Shown: positions 1 through 7,950 of the stretch, piece by piece
How the letters are laid out: every line of letters starts with the position of its first letter
How positions within the stretch are numbered: the stretch's first letter is position 1
Assembly (NCBI RefSeq): GCF_040685555.1
Contig: NZ_JBFBIK010000014.1
Coordinates: 1 to 64,000 of the forward strand
Length of the DNA stretch: 64,000 bases
Direction of reading: 5' to 3'
Source: Sphaerisporangium sp040685555
GTDB lineage: Bacteria > Actinomycetota > Actinomycetes > Streptosporangiales > Streptosporangiaceae
The notes under the pieces: generated by a model
The model's database searches: none
What the model was told of the DNA's origin: nothing
What the model saw: only the letters and a program-made list of their open reading frames with translations
Translations under genes and position numbers: made by a program

Positions 1-190
1 CGGCGGTGAGCACCCGGCGCTGAATCTCCGCGTCCCCGATGAACCCGAGCCCGGCTTTGCGGGCGGCCTTGCGCGCGGCCAACGCGTCGTTCCACACCAC
101 CCGGGCGCACCCGAACGTCTTGGCCAGCATCTGGCGCTGCGCAGCGTCGGGGTAGCGCCGGAAGTTGTAGCGCAACTTCACCGCCCACAC
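1..190 (-). CDS. tnpB: TnpB (IS200/IS605 OrfB) N-terminal part, cut by window edge
   Basis: The minus-strand frame gives a basic start followed by KLRYNFRRYPDAAQRQML and then AKTFGCARVVWNDALAAR. This is the N-terminal helix-turn-helix of TnpB proteins (YRxYP..Q...L...FG..R.VWN.AL). TnpB is an RNA-guided nuclease that uses the element's right-end transcript as guide and contains a C-terminal RuvC domain, which lies outside the window. The start is GTG at 190 behind a GGCAGGGG stretch; a second GTG at 181 is also possible. No stop occurs before position 1, so the visible part is open. Whether the full protein is intact cannot be judged here. Confidence 0.8.
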   Translation of the reverse strand, partial: MWAVKLRYNFRRYPDAAQRQMLAKTFGCARVVWNDALAARKAARKAGLGFIGDAEIQRRVLTA

Positions 191-275
191 CCCCTGCCAC
201 GACCAATACGCTCCGCATCAATGGCTACTCGAACACATTATCGTCTAGCTGGCGCCACCGACGCTGGATTCCGAC

Positions 276-394
276 GTGATCCGGGCCATCACGCGTGGCC
301 ACTTCCGGTCACCGTCATCCTCGCAACCTCCTGCGGCAGCGCACCACTCACGATCATCAAGGCGTACATCGAACAACAACGCCGACCCACCTGA
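276..394 (+). pseudogene. tnpA: IS200-type transposase TnpA, C-terminal remnant with frameshift
   Basis: The plus frame from GTG 276 reads RGHFRSPS and then loses similarity. The next frame continues as LATSCGSAPLTIIKAYIEQQ and stops at TGA 392. Joined across about position 318 with one missing base, it reads as the conserved TnpA tail (W/R-S-P-SY-LA-SCG-APL-IIK-YIE-QQ-RP). The HUH domain and most of the Y1 catalytic region are absent, since only about 39 codons remain between the tnpB start and this stop. This is a dead copy. Confidence 0.7.
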
Positions 395-454
395 CCACCC
401 AGCGGGACCGAGACGCGCTTCGCGCTCGGTCCTGCCCCGCCTCCGGCGGGCCAT

Positions 455-497
455 CCCCTGAAGGGGACCGCATTCATCCCCGCCCTGAAGGACGGGG
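455..497. repeat. Right-end hairpins of the IS200/IS605 element
   Basis: Two short stem-loops occur in series. CCCC-tgaa-GGGG spans 455-466, and a longer imperfect one at 478-497 has stem CCCCG.CC / GG.CGGGG with the same TGAA loop. Subterminal hairpins of this kind are recognised by TnpA and form the 3' end of the TnpB guide RNA (family knowledge). The shared loop and the position downstream of the tnpA stop support this reading. Confidence 0.6.
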
Positions 498-532
498 CCT
501 TCTGCGGCTTTCCGGTAAGGCACCGGCCGGCC

Positions 533-928
533 TCAGGCGAGAGGCGGGAGGGAGCCGCTGGCGATGTGGGCCAGCGTGATCTCCGTCAGCGTCGTGTTCT
601 CGAAGGTCCGCAGCGCCGTCCACACGTCGGCAAGCGGCCCGGCGACGCCCGGGAACCGCTCGCCGTGGGAGGGCGCGCCCTCGATCACGATGATGATGTC
701 GGCGAGAGTGATCTCGGTGGCCGGTCTCGCGAGCCAGTAGCCCCCCTCGGGGCCCCGCTGGCTCTCGATGAGGCCCGCGCGCCGCAGCTGGAGCAGGATG
801 TTGTCCAGGAATCTGCGGGGAATGTCCTGGGAGCTCGCGATCCGCTCCGCGGGCACGGGGCCCGGAGGAGCGGCGGCAAGCTCCGCGGCGGCGCGCAGGG
901 CGTACTGCGTCCTGGCGGAGATCCGCAT
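533..928 (-). CDS. Rrf2 family transcriptional regulator
   Basis: A 131-residue protein starting MRISARTQYALRAAAEL, the typical Rrf2 opening. The winged helix follows: IPRRFLDNILLQLRRAG and the wing at SQRGPEGGYWLARP, near residues 37-70. No cysteine cluster of the IscR/NsrR type is visible, so it probably senses something other than an Fe-S cluster, as CymR-like Rrf2 proteins do in sulfur metabolism. Its ATG overlaps the stop of the upstream permease (TGATG), so it is the last gene of the sulfonate-importer operon and translationally coupled to it. It is the natural candidate to bind the palindrome at the operon promoter (3780-3796). That link is inference. Confidence 0.9.
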   Translation of the reverse strand: MRISARTQYALRAAAELAAAPPGPVPAERIASSQDIPRRFLDNILLQLRRAGLIESQRGPEGGYWLARPATEITLADIIIVIEGAPSHGERFPGVAGPLADVWTALRTFENTTLTEITLAHIASGSLPPLA

Positions 929-1791
929 CAGCCCACGCGCTGGTCGAGCCCCCAGCGGCGCCGGAGAGCGTTGTCGGCCGCGCCGAAACACATGTCCACG
1001 ACGATGCCGATGACGAGGATCACGATCATCGTGGCCAGCAGGCCGGGGGCGTCGGAGAGCTCCCTCGCGTTGTCGAGCTGCTCGCCGATCGACGTCTGGT
1101 TGGCGATGATCACAAGGAGTTCGCCCGCCATCAGCGACCGCCACGCGAACGCCCACCCCTGCTTGAGCCCCGAGAGGAACGACGGCAGCGAGGCGGGCAG
1201 GATGACGTGCCGGTACAGCGCCAGCCTCCGCAGGCCGAGGATGTGCCCGGCCCTGAGCAGGATCGGAGGGGTGTAGTCCACGCCCGCGATCAGCCCGTTC
1301 GCGATGGACGGCGCCGCGCCGAGGACGACCACGAAGAGGATCGCGCTCTCGCTCAGCTTGAACAGCAGGATCGCCAGCGGGAACCACGCGATGGAGGGCA
1401 TGGTCTGCAGTCCGGTGATCAGGGAGCCGAACGCCGCCCGCAGGGGACGCACCCGTGACACGGCCGCGCCGACGACCAGCCCGACCAGCACCGCGACCGC
1501 GAACCCGGTGACGGCGCGGCGCATCGTCACGGCCACGGCCTGGTAGAACTCGGCGTCGCCGAGGCGGGTCCAGAGGTCTCCGAAGACGGCGACGGGGCCG
1601 GGGAAGACGTACTCGGGGCGCCACCCGCTGAGCACGACCAGCTCCCAGATCGCGAGGACCAGCACGATGGCCGAGATCATCGGCCAGGCGCGCGACCAGA
1701 TCCTCGCGGCGACGCCGCGCTGCTCGCGGTGGGACAGCTCCAGCGCGTCCAGACCGGCTATCTGTTGTGAAATATCAGTGGTCATGGTCAT
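928..1791 (-). CDS. ABC transporter permease, sulfonate/taurine/nitrate type (SsuC/TauC-like)
   Basis: A 287-residue integral membrane protein. After a polar N-terminus of about 35 residues come six predicted membrane helices and the inner-membrane importer EAA loop (YRHVILPASLPSFLSGLKQG, near residue 200), which docks on the ATPase. This is the BPD_transp_1 fold of the SsuC/TauC family. It starts 3 bp after the ATPase stop and ends overlapping the Rrf2 gene. Together with the neighbouring ATPase and lipoprotein it forms a complete type I importer. The substrate is not fixed by sequence; aliphatic sulfonates or taurine are most likely given the family and an Rrf2 regulator. Confidence 0.9.
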   Translation of the reverse strand: MTMTTDISQQIAGLDALELSHREQRGVAARIWSRAWPMISAIVLVLAIWELVVLSGWRPEYVFPGPVAVFGDLWTRLGDAEFYQAVAVTMRRAVTGFAVAVLVGLVVGAAVSRVRPLRAAFGSLITGLQTMPSIAWFPLAILLFKLSESAILFVVVLGAAPSIANGLIAGVDYTPPILLRAGHILGLRRLALYRHVILPASLPSFLSGLKQGWAFAWRSLMAGELLVIIANQTSIGEQLDNARELSDAPGLLATMIVILVIGIVVDMCFGAADNALRRRWGLDQRVG

Positions 1792-1794
1792 CCG

Positions 1795-2625
1795 TCACTT
1801 CTCGGCGCCGGCGCCGACGGGCTGCTGCGAAGGCCGGGCGTGACGCAGCACCTCCTGGCGGAGCCTGTCGGTGATGCTCGCGGCCAGCTCGGCCACCTCC
1901 CCGGAGTCCGTACGGCGCGGCCGGGGCAGCGTGACGGGGAACTCCTCGATCACCGTGCCGGGCCTGCTGCTCAGCAGCACGACCCGGTCGCCCAGGCGTA
2001 CGGCCTCACGCACGTTGTGGGTCACGAACAGGACGGACAGCTCGCGCTCCCGCCAGATGCGCTCCAGCTCGTCATGGAGCAGGTCGCGGGTCATGGCGTC
2101 CAGGGCGCCGAAGGGCTCGTCCATGAGCAGCACGTCGGCGTCCTGGGCCAGAGCCCTGGCCAGGGCGACGCGCTGGCGCATGCCGCCGGACAGCTCGTGC
2201 GGGCGCTTGGCGCCGAAGCCGCCCAGGTGGACGATCTCCAGCAGCTCCTCCGCCCGCGCGCGGCGCTCCTTCTTGGTGGTGCTCCTGACCGAGCTCTTCA
2301 CCCGGAGCGCCAGCTCGATGTTGGCCGAGACGGTGAGCCACGGGAACAGGGCGGGCTCCTGGAACATCATCGCGATGCGCCCGCCCTTGGTGTCGATCTC
2401 CCCGGCCGTGGGGCGGTCGAGCCCGGCGACCAGGCTGAGCATCGTGCTCTTGCCACAGCCCGACGCTCCGAGCAGGCAGACGAACTCGCCCTTGTCCACC
2501 GACAGCGTCACCCGGTCGAGGGCGAGGAGCTCCCGGCCGTACACCTTGGAAACCGCGTCCAGCCGGACCGCGGGCTCACGCCCGTCGGCCCGGCTGGGGC
2601 GCAGCTCCTGAATCGGAGCTGTCAC
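1795..2625 (-). CDS. ABC transporter ATP-binding protein (SsuB/TauB-like)
   Basis: A 276-residue cytoplasmic ATPase. Walker A is GASGCGKST, the Q-loop lies in MMFQEPALFPW, the signature is LSGGMRQRVALARAL, and Walker B is VLLMDEPFGALD followed by the H-loop FVTHNVREA. The pattern and length match the SsuB/TauB/NrtD group that energises sulfonate, taurine or nitrate import. It sits between the binding-protein gene and the permease gene on the same strand. The spacing to the permease is 3 bp, so co-transcription is near certain. Confidence 0.92.
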   Translation of the reverse strand: MTAPIQELRPSRADGREPAVRLDAVSKVYGRELLALDRVTLSVDKGEFVCLLGASGCGKSTMLSLVAGLDRPTAGEIDTKGGRIAMMFQEPALFPWLTVSANIELALRVKSSVRSTTKKERRARAEELLEIVHLGGFGAKRPHELSGGMRQRVALARALAQDADVLLMDEPFGALDAMTRDLLHDELERIWRERELSVLFVTHNVREAVRLGDRVVLLSSRPGTVIEEFPVTLPRPRRTDSGEVAELAASITDRLRQEVLRHARPSQQPVGAGAEK

Positions 2626-2701
2626 TTCGACTCCTCACCCAGCGGCTCGCCGGCCCGTGACCGGGAGCGCCGCGTCGGCTCTTGTGGGGTGCGGTGCTTG
2701 C

Positions 2702-3763
2702 TCACTTGTCGCTCACCGCCTGCTGGCCCTTGGCGGCCAGCACCTCGTTGAGGATCGTCAGGTCGTAGATGCCGTTCAGGTCCACCGGGTCGAGCAGGCC
2801 GACCTGCTGGGCGTGCTCGGCGCTGGTCACCAGGGAGGAGGCGATCGGGTCGTTGGTGAAGGTGATGTTCTTGAACGCGCTGTCCAGCACCTCGGTCTTG
2901 AGAGGCTTGCCGGACAGGTCCTTCAGTTCCGCGTTGATCGCTTCCTTGGCGCCGGCCGGGTCGCTCTGGATGTAGGCGTTGGACTCGACGTGCGCCTCGA
3001 TCAGCTTCTTCACCAGGTCAGGGTGCTCCTTGAGGAACTGCTGCCTGACGATGAGGTGCGTGATCACGAACTGCTTGTTCGGCCAGAGGTCGGCCTCGGT
3101 GACGAGGATCTTGCCCTTGCTCTCCTGGATCATCCGGCTCGCGAAGGGCTCGGGCACCCACGCGCCGTCGATGTCGCCGGTGGCGAAGGTCTGCAGGGTC
3201 TGCGCGTTCTCCTGAGGGACGATCGAGACGTCGCCGCCGCCCTTGGTGTCGGTCTTGAGGCCCTTGTCCTTGAGCCAGAAGCGCAGCGCGACGTCCTGCG
3301 TGTTGCCGAGCTGCGGCGTCGCGATCTTCTTGCCCTTGAGGTCGGCGGCGCTGTTGATCGTCGGCTTGACCACGAGGTAGACGCCGCCCGACGCCGACCC
3401 GGCGACGATCTTGATCGCCTGGCCCTTGGACTTCGACCAGGCGTTGATCGCGGGGTTCGGCCCGATGTACGTCGCGTCGATGGCGTCGGAGAAGATCGCC
3501 TCGGTGGCGGCGGGGCCGGCGTTGAAGGTCGCGGTCTTCAGCGTCGCACTGCTGCCGAGCGCCTTGGCGAAGAACCCCTTCTTGACCCCGACCAGCGCCG
3601 TGGAGTGCGTGATGTTCGGGAAGAAGCCGAGGCGGACCTCGGTCTTGGCCGCGTCGCCGCCGCCGGAGGCGGAAGTGTCGCCTCCGCCGCAGGCCGCCGC
3701 AAGGGCGGTCACGGCGACCGCGGCCAGTGCTGCCGCCATCCCCCGGAGCCTGCGAACCCTCAT
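2702..3763 (-). CDS. Sulfonate/taurine-type substrate-binding lipoprotein (SsuA/TauA-like)
   Basis: A 353-residue exported lipoprotein. It has a basic N-region, a hydrophobic stretch, and the lipobox LAAAC with the acylated Cys at residue 25, followed by a Gly/Ser linker. The mature part has the SsuA/TauA pattern: RLGFFPNITHSTALVGVKKG at its start, then YIGPNPAIN and GAWVPEPFASRM. It binds the ligand outside the membrane and delivers it to the permease encoded two genes downstream. It is the first gene of the importer operon, with an AGGGAG ribosome site 7 bp before the ATG and a palindrome immediately upstream. Ligand identity (alkanesulfonate, taurine or similar) is inferred from family only. 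Confidence 0.88.
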   Translation of the reverse strand: MRVRRLRGMAAALAAVAVTALAAACGGGDTSASGGGDAAKTEVRLGFFPNITHSTALVGVKKGFFAKALGSSATLKTATFNAGPAATEAIFSDAIDATYIGPNPAINAWSKSKGQAIKIVAGSASGGVYLVVKPTINSAADLKGKKIATPQLGNTQDVALRFWLKDKGLKTDTKGGGDVSIVPQENAQTLQTFATGDIDGAWVPEPFASRMIQESKGKILVTEADLWPNKQFVITHLIVRQQFLKEHPDLVKKLIEAHVESNAYIQSDPAGAKEAINAELKDLSGKPLKTEVLDSAFKNITFTNDPIASSLVTSAEHAQQVGLLDPVDLNGIYDLTILNEVLAAKGQQAVSDK

Positions 3764-3779
3764 GGAACACTCCCTAATT

Positions 3780-3833
3780 CCTACTTAATAAGTCGGTTAG
3801 GTGTATAAGACGATATACCGACCTCCCTGTCAA
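3780..3833 (-). promoter_or_regulatory. Promoter and palindromic operator of the sulfonate-importer operon
   Basis: On the minus strand a perfect TTGACA (3833-3828) is followed after 18 bp by CTTATA (3809-3804), or after 20 bp by TATACA. Just downstream, at the expected transcription start, lies CCtACTTA-A-TAAGTcGG (3780-3796). This 17-bp near-perfect palindrome lies 17-33 bp before the ATG of the binding-protein gene. A repressor bound there would block initiation. The Rrf2 protein at the end of the operon is the obvious candidate. The boxes are seen; the pairing of protein and site is inferred. Confidence 0.55.
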
Positions 3834-3944
3834 GCCGTGGTGACGGTGCGGGCACGCGTTGTTACCGCTTCGTGTCCCGCGAGTACGACACTCCGCCATT
3901 CCTTGTATGGATATATGGCGTTATGTCTGGTCCTGGTGGTGCGT

Positions 3945-6257
3945 TCAGCCGATCGTGATCCGGTACGCGCTGCCGGCGGTCGCCTGGAACGTGGCCGTGT
4001 CATCCTCGACGGCACAGGGCACATGGGTGCGGCAGCCGTTCAGGAACGCGGGATTGCGCAGCCGCACCTCGCCGTCGATGCCCGAGACGAGCCGCACCTC
4101 GACGAGCTCGCTTTCCTGCCAGCTGGCGCCCACCGTGTGGCCGCCCCGGGCGCACAGGCCGTCGAAGGAGCCGTACGGCCACGCGGACGGCAGCGCGGGA
4201 AGCACGTCGACCACGCCCGCGTGGCTCTGCAGGAGCATCTCGGCGATCCCGGCCGTCGTCCCGAGGTTGCCGTCGATCTGGAACGGGGGGTGCGTACTCC
4301 ACAGGTTGGGCAGGATGCCGTGCCTGAGCTGCTCGCCGAGCAGGTGGTGCGCCCGGTCGCCGTCGAGCAGCCGGGCCCAGAGGTTCATCTTCCAGGCCCT
4401 GCTCCAGCCGGTGCCGCCGTCCCCGCGATGGTCGAGCGTCACTCGCGCGGCCTCGCCGTACTCGGTGCAGGGACGGATGCGGCGGCCCGGGTGCAGCGCG
4501 AAGAGATGGGACACGTGCCGGTGGGTGTCGTCGGGGTCGTCCCAGTCCTCCCGCCACTCCTGGAGCTGGCCGAACGACCCCACCCGCAGACCCTCGTCCA
4601 GCTCACCGAGGGCCTTGAGCAGGTGGTAGCCCGGATCGACGCCCAGGTAGTCCGCGGCCTCGACGGTGTTCGCCAGCAGGTCCCACACGATCTGCTGCGA
4701 CACCGCGGCGCCGGCCGAGAAGGGCCCGTGCTCGGGCGAGTGGCTGGGGGAGACGACGAGCCCGCGCTCCTCGGTCAGTTGGTCGAGCCAGAAGCCGGCC
4801 GTCTCGCGGAGCAAGGGATAGGCGTGGTCGCGCAGGTAACCGAGGTCACCGCTGAACAGGTAGCGCTCGTAGACGTGCTGAGCCAGCCAGGCGCTCGCCT
4901 CGGGGAACCAGAAGGACGTCGGCCAGTCGTGCACCCCGGTGAACCCGAAAGGGTTGGTGTTCTGGTGGACCACCCAGCCGGACGCGCCGAACATGGTCCT
5001 GGCGGTGATCCTGCCCGGAGGGCGCAGCGCGTCGACGAAGCGCAGCAGTGGCGGCACACACTCGCTCAGTGCGGTGACCTCGGCCGGCCAGTAGTTCATC
5101 TGGACGTTGACGTTGGTGTGCCAGTCGCCGTCCCACGGGGGCGTGGTGCTGTCGTTCCACAGGCCCTGCAGGTTGGCCGGCAGCGGCGAGTCCGACCGTG
5201 ACGACGCGATCAGCAGGTAGCGGCCGTAGGCGAACAGCAGCGTTTCGAGCGCCCGGTCGCGGGGGCCGCCGTCGCCGTACGCCGCGATCGCCTGGTCCGT
5301 CGGCACCGTCTTTCGCGTCCCTGTCGCGAAATATCCACCGATGTCGAGTTGGACGCGATCGAAGAGGTCTTGGTGGTCGGCGACGTGCTCGGCACGCAGC
5401 TCCGCGTAGCTCCGGGCGCACGCGTGGTCGACGCGCGAGGTGACCGTCACGTGCGGGTCGTCTCCGCGATAGCCCGGGTGCACGCCGGCGTAGTCGGTGC
5501 CCGCCGAGAACACCACGGTCACGGCGTCGGCGCCGCGCACCGCCACCGCCCCGCCCTCGTCCGTACGGCTGCCGCCCTCGGCCAGCACCCGCACCTGACC
5601 CTCGAAGCGCAGCCCGTTGTCCTCCAGCGCTCCCCGGAGTGTCATGCGGCCCGCCTCCGCCCGTACCGGGGGACAGACCGGGGCGGCGGCGGCCGGCCGT
5701 ACCGTGACGGACACCTGGCCGGGGTGGTCGGCGGCGAGCCGTATGACGACCACCTGGGCCGGGTGGCTGGCGAAGTACTCGCGCGTGAAGCGGACCCCGC
5801 CCGCCGTGTAGCGCACCGACGCGATGGCAGTGGAAAGGTCGAGCTCGCGGCGGTAGTCCGAGACCCCGGCCGTCGTCCCGGTGTCGAGGAAGAGGTCGCC
5901 GAAGGGCTGGTAGGCGCCGAACCCGGGGATGTGACCTTCCATCCCGGCGGGGTTTCCGAGCAGGCGGGCCGCCTCGCGGGGCTCCACGCGCCCGTCCTCC
6001 GCGATCCGCCGCCTGACCTCGTCCAGAGCGCCCGGCCGGGGAGCGGGCCAGTCGCCGAAGCCGTATCCGTGCTGGGCGTCCTTCGAGCCGGGGCCGCCGG
6101 TCCACAGGGTGCTCTCGTTGAGGGCGACACGCTCGGTTCCGAGCCGTCCGAACACCGTCGCGCCGAGCCTGCCGTTGCCGATCGGCAGTGCCAGCCGTTC
6201 CCACGCGTCGTGCTCATCCGCCTCGTTCGCGGGACGGTCGTACCACAGGGTCAGCAT
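3945..6257 (-). CDS. GH95 alpha-L-fucosidase / glycoside hydrolase
   Basis: A 770-residue enzyme with the family 95 landmarks: LPIGNGRLGATVFG and LNESTLWTGGP at the N-terminus, LQGLWNDSTTPPWDGDWH followed by NVNVQMNYWPAE (the Asn pair used for water activation in GH95), SPSHSPEHG (the acid Glu region), WSRAWKMNLWARLLDG and FQIDGNLGTTAGIAEMLL. GH95 enzymes are inverting 1,2-alpha-L-fucosidases or alpha-L-galactosidases. There is no signal peptide, so it acts on imported or cytosolic fucosides. A GGGGAG site lies 4 bp before the ATG. No sugar transporter or fucose catabolic gene is adjacent, so it appears monocistronic, and its substrate is uncertain within the family. Confidence 0.9.
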   Translation of the reverse strand: MLTLWYDRPANEADEHDAWERLALPIGNGRLGATVFGRLGTERVALNESTLWTGGPGSKDAQHGYGFGDWPAPRPGALDEVRRRIAEDGRVEPREAARLLGNPAGMEGHIPGFGAYQPFGDLFLDTGTTAGVSDYRRELDLSTAIASVRYTAGGVRFTREYFASHPAQVVVIRLAADHPGQVSVTVRPAAAAPVCPPVRAEAGRMTLRGALEDNGLRFEGQVRVLAEGGSRTDEGGAVAVRGADAVTVVFSAGTDYAGVHPGYRGDDPHVTVTSRVDHACARSYAELRAEHVADHQDLFDRVQLDIGGYFATGTRKTVPTDQAIAAYGDGGPRDRALETLLFAYGRYLLIASSRSDSPLPANLQGLWNDSTTPPWDGDWHTNVNVQMNYWPAEVTALSECVPPLLRFVDALRPPGRITARTMFGASGWVVHQNTNPFGFTGVHDWPTSFWFPEASAWLAQHVYERYLFSGDLGYLRDHAYPLLRETAGFWLDQLTEERGLVVSPSHSPEHGPFSAGAAVSQQIVWDLLANTVEAADYLGVDPGYHLLKALGELDEGLRVGSFGQLQEWREDWDDPDDTHRHVSHLFALHPGRRIRPCTEYGEAARVTLDHRGDGGTGWSRAWKMNLWARLLDGDRAHHLLGEQLRHGILPNLWSTHPPFQIDGNLGTTAGIAEMLLQSHAGVVDVLPALPSAWPYGSFDGLCARGGHTVGASWQESELVEVRLVSGIDGEVRLRNPAFLNGCRTHVPCAVEDDTATFQATAGSAYRITIG

Positions 6258-6360
6258 TTCTCCCCGATCAGCATGATGATCAAACTAAATCTTAACGGGG
6301 CCGATCAAAATTGGTTACAAGACGCGTTAAGTGTCGATTGCGGCTTTTGCCGGGTACGGC

Positions 6361-6403
6361 AGCGGGACCGCGAGACACCTCGTAAAGGTCTCGCGGTCCC
6401 GCT
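6361..6403. terminator. Strong stem-loop terminator downstream of the P450 gene
   Basis: A perfect 16-bp stem, AGCGGGACCGCGAGAC / GTCTCGCGGTCCCGCT, with an 11-nt loop begins about 20 bp after the P450 stop codon. There is no U-tract, as is common in high-GC actinomycetes. It also insulates the GH95 gene downstream. Confidence 0.8.
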
Positions 6404-6423
6404 GACCCGCGGGCTGGGGCAGG

Positions 6424-7599
6424 TCACCAGGTGACGGGAAGCTCGACGAAGCCGCCCGTCAGGCGGCCGGTGCGGGTGCGCAGCCGGTGAAGGGGCTCGG
6501 CCAGCTCCATCGTCGGGAACCTCTGGAGCAGGGTGCCGAACACCGCCCGGAGCTCGACCCGCGCGAGGTTCGCCCCGATGCAGTAGTGCTGGGCGTACCC
6601 GAACGCGACGTGAGGATCCACGGCCTCGCGACCGATGTCGAACACATCGGGCTCGTCGAAGACGCTCTCGTCGCGGTTCGCCGCCGAGGTGAGGATGAGC
6701 ACCGCCTCGCCGGCACGGATGGTCTCGTCGCCGAACTCGATGTCCGCCTTGGCGTACCGCACGAGCCCGTGGTCGGACGGCGCGGCCATGCGCAGGATCT
6801 CCTCCACCACGGCGGGCGCGAGGGAGGGGTCGGCGGCCAGCGCGTCGCGCTGGGCCAGGTCGCTGAGCAGGAACACGACGCCGTAGTCGATGCGGTTGAC
6901 CGTGGTCTCGTGCCCGGCGAACAGCAGGCCCGCCCCGAGGTCGGAGATCTCCTTGTCGTCGGCGTCCATGTTGGCCATGTCGGACAGGACGTCCTCGGCC
7001 GGGTGCCGGCGCTTCTCCAGCACCAGCCCGTGGATGTAGGCGCTGAGCTCGTCCATCGCCATGGTGGCCGCCGCCGGGTCGGTCATGTTCGTCATACCGT
7101 CCGCCAGCGCCCGGAACCGGTCGCGGTCCTCGTACGGCACGCCGAGCAGCTCGCAGATGACCAGCACGGGAAGCGGGAAGGAGAAGTGCTCGTGCAGGTC
7201 GACCGGCGGCGACTTGGTGGCCATGCGGTCGAGGAGGTCGTCGACCAGGTCCTGCACGTGGTCGGTCAGCGCCTTCATCCGCCGAGCAGAGAACGCCGGA
7301 GCGAGAAGCTTGCGCATCCTCTCGTGCTCCTGCTTCTCGGTCGAGTAGTCACCTCTCGGGCCGCCGAGGATCACCGAGCTGGAGATCCGCGGCGCGGCGT
7401 CGGGATCGGGATGGGAGCGGCCGAGCCTGTCGTCGGCGAGCAGTCGCCGTACCTCTTCGTAACCGGTGACGAGCCAGGCCTCGTCGCCGGCCTGGGTTCT
7501 CACCCGGCTGATCGGCGACTGCTCGCGCAGCTCGCGGTATGTCGGTGGCACATCCAGCTGGTTACGCCGCGTGAACGGCAACTGGGGGAGATCGGACAC
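6424..7599 (-). CDS. Cytochrome P450 monooxygenase
   Basis: A 391-residue soluble bacterial class I P450. The I-helix oxygen-activation motif is GLLFAGHETTV and the K-helix ExxR is EEILR. The PERF-like region lies near VFDIGREAVDPH, and the heme loop is FGYAQHYCIGANLAR with the axial Cys at residue 340. The usual second Gly of FGxGxHxCxG is Ala here. Length and pattern resemble CYP105/CYP107-like actinomycete enzymes that hydroxylate small hydrophobic molecules or natural products. No ferredoxin or reductase gene is adjacent, so it must borrow electron donors. It stands alone between its own promoter and a strong terminator. Substrate unknown. Confidence 0.93.
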   Translation of the reverse strand: MSDLPQLPFTRRNQLDVPPTYRELREQSPISRVRTQAGDEAWLVTGYEEVRRLLADDRLGRSHPDPDAAPRISSSVILGGPRGDYSTEKQEHERMRKLLAPAFSARRMKALTDHVQDLVDDLLDRMATKSPPVDLHEHFSFPLPVLVICELLGVPYEDRDRFRALADGMTNMTDPAAATMAMDELSAYIHGLVLEKRRHPAEDVLSDMANMDADDKEISDLGAGLLFAGHETTVNRIDYGVVFLLSDLAQRDALAADPSLAPAVVEEILRMAAPSDHGLVRYAKADIEFGDETIRAGEAVLILTSAANRDESVFDEPDVFDIGREAVDPHVAFGYAQHYCIGANLARVELRAVFGTLLQRFPTMELAEPLHRLRTRTGRLTGGFVELPVTW

Positions 7600-7664
7600 G
7601 ATGGGCGCCTTTCTCTCGCCGGCTCACACCCTCGCGACTGGAGCCGGGTCGGCTGCTACACCGG

Positions 7665-7694
7665 ATTAGCGTTCCCCGTAACCAGTCCTGTCAA
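7665..7694 (-). promoter_or_regulatory. Predicted promoter of the P450 gene
   Basis: On the minus strand, TTGACA (7694-7689) is separated by 18 bp from GCTAAT (7670-7665), close to the housekeeping sigma consensus. This places the start of transcription near 7658, about 60 bp before the P450 ATG. Confidence 0.5.
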
Positions 7695-7927
7695 GACATG
7701 TCAGGAGAAGTGTGGTGAACCCGCACGGCCCGCGGCTCGTCCAGTCTGTACTCCTCACCCATGCCCTCGACGCCGGGACGACTTCCCGCCAGGGGTCCGA
7801 GGCCGAAGGAGTTATCCACAGTATCCACAGACTCGTACACAGGTTCGAATCCGATCTTCACAGGCTTCAGCGGGCCGCTGGACACGACCGGTTCGGCGTC
7901 CGTGACCTTGAAGACGCCCGTCTCCAC
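7691..7927 (-). CDS. Possible small hypothetical protein downstream of uppP
   Basis: An open frame of about 78 codons from GTG 7927 to TGA 7691, immediately after the uppP stop and on the same strand. Third positions are fairly G/C-rich and the product is acidic, with a degenerate run in which PV/SV pairs recur (PVKIGFEP, PVYESVDT). No convincing ribosome site precedes the GTG and no family is recognised. It could be a real short gene co-transcribed with uppP or a chance open frame. The rest of the 7600-7950 gap holds only the P450 promoter. Confidence 0.3.
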   Translation of the reverse strand: METGVFKVTDAEPVVSSGPLKPVKIGFEPVYESVDTVDNSFGLGPLAGSRPGVEGMGEEYRLDEPRAVRVHHTSPDMS

Positions 7928-7950
7928 CGGGCCCGCAGCGGTGGAGGACG

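Larger units (their letters stand above)
1..507. mobile_element. Decayed IS200/IS605-family element (right part)
   Basis: A tnpB reading frame leaves the left edge of the window on the minus strand. A broken tnpA tail runs on the plus strand, and the segment ends in two short hairpins with the CCCCGCCC-TGAA-GGaCGGGG form typical of the subterminal imperfect palindromes of IS200/IS605 elements. Divergent tnpA/tnpB order is one of the known arrangements of this family. Only about 40 codons of tnpA remain, so the element has lost most of its transposase and is probably immobile in cis. The outer boundary near 507 is estimated from the last hairpin; the left boundary is outside the window. Confidence 0.75.

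Noticed and set aside
3895..3919. GCCAT...ATGGC inverted repeat as GH95 terminator
   Set aside because: Only a 5-bp stem with a 15-nt loop; too weak.
3801..6434. Long plus-strand open frames opposite the GH95 gene
   Set aside because: Opposite-strand shadows caused by high G/C third positions; Arg/Val/Gly-rich products without domains.
7805..7860. Replication origin
   Set aside because: One or two DnaA-box-like sequences only, no dnaA/dnaN/gyrB neighbours and no A/T-rich unwinding region.
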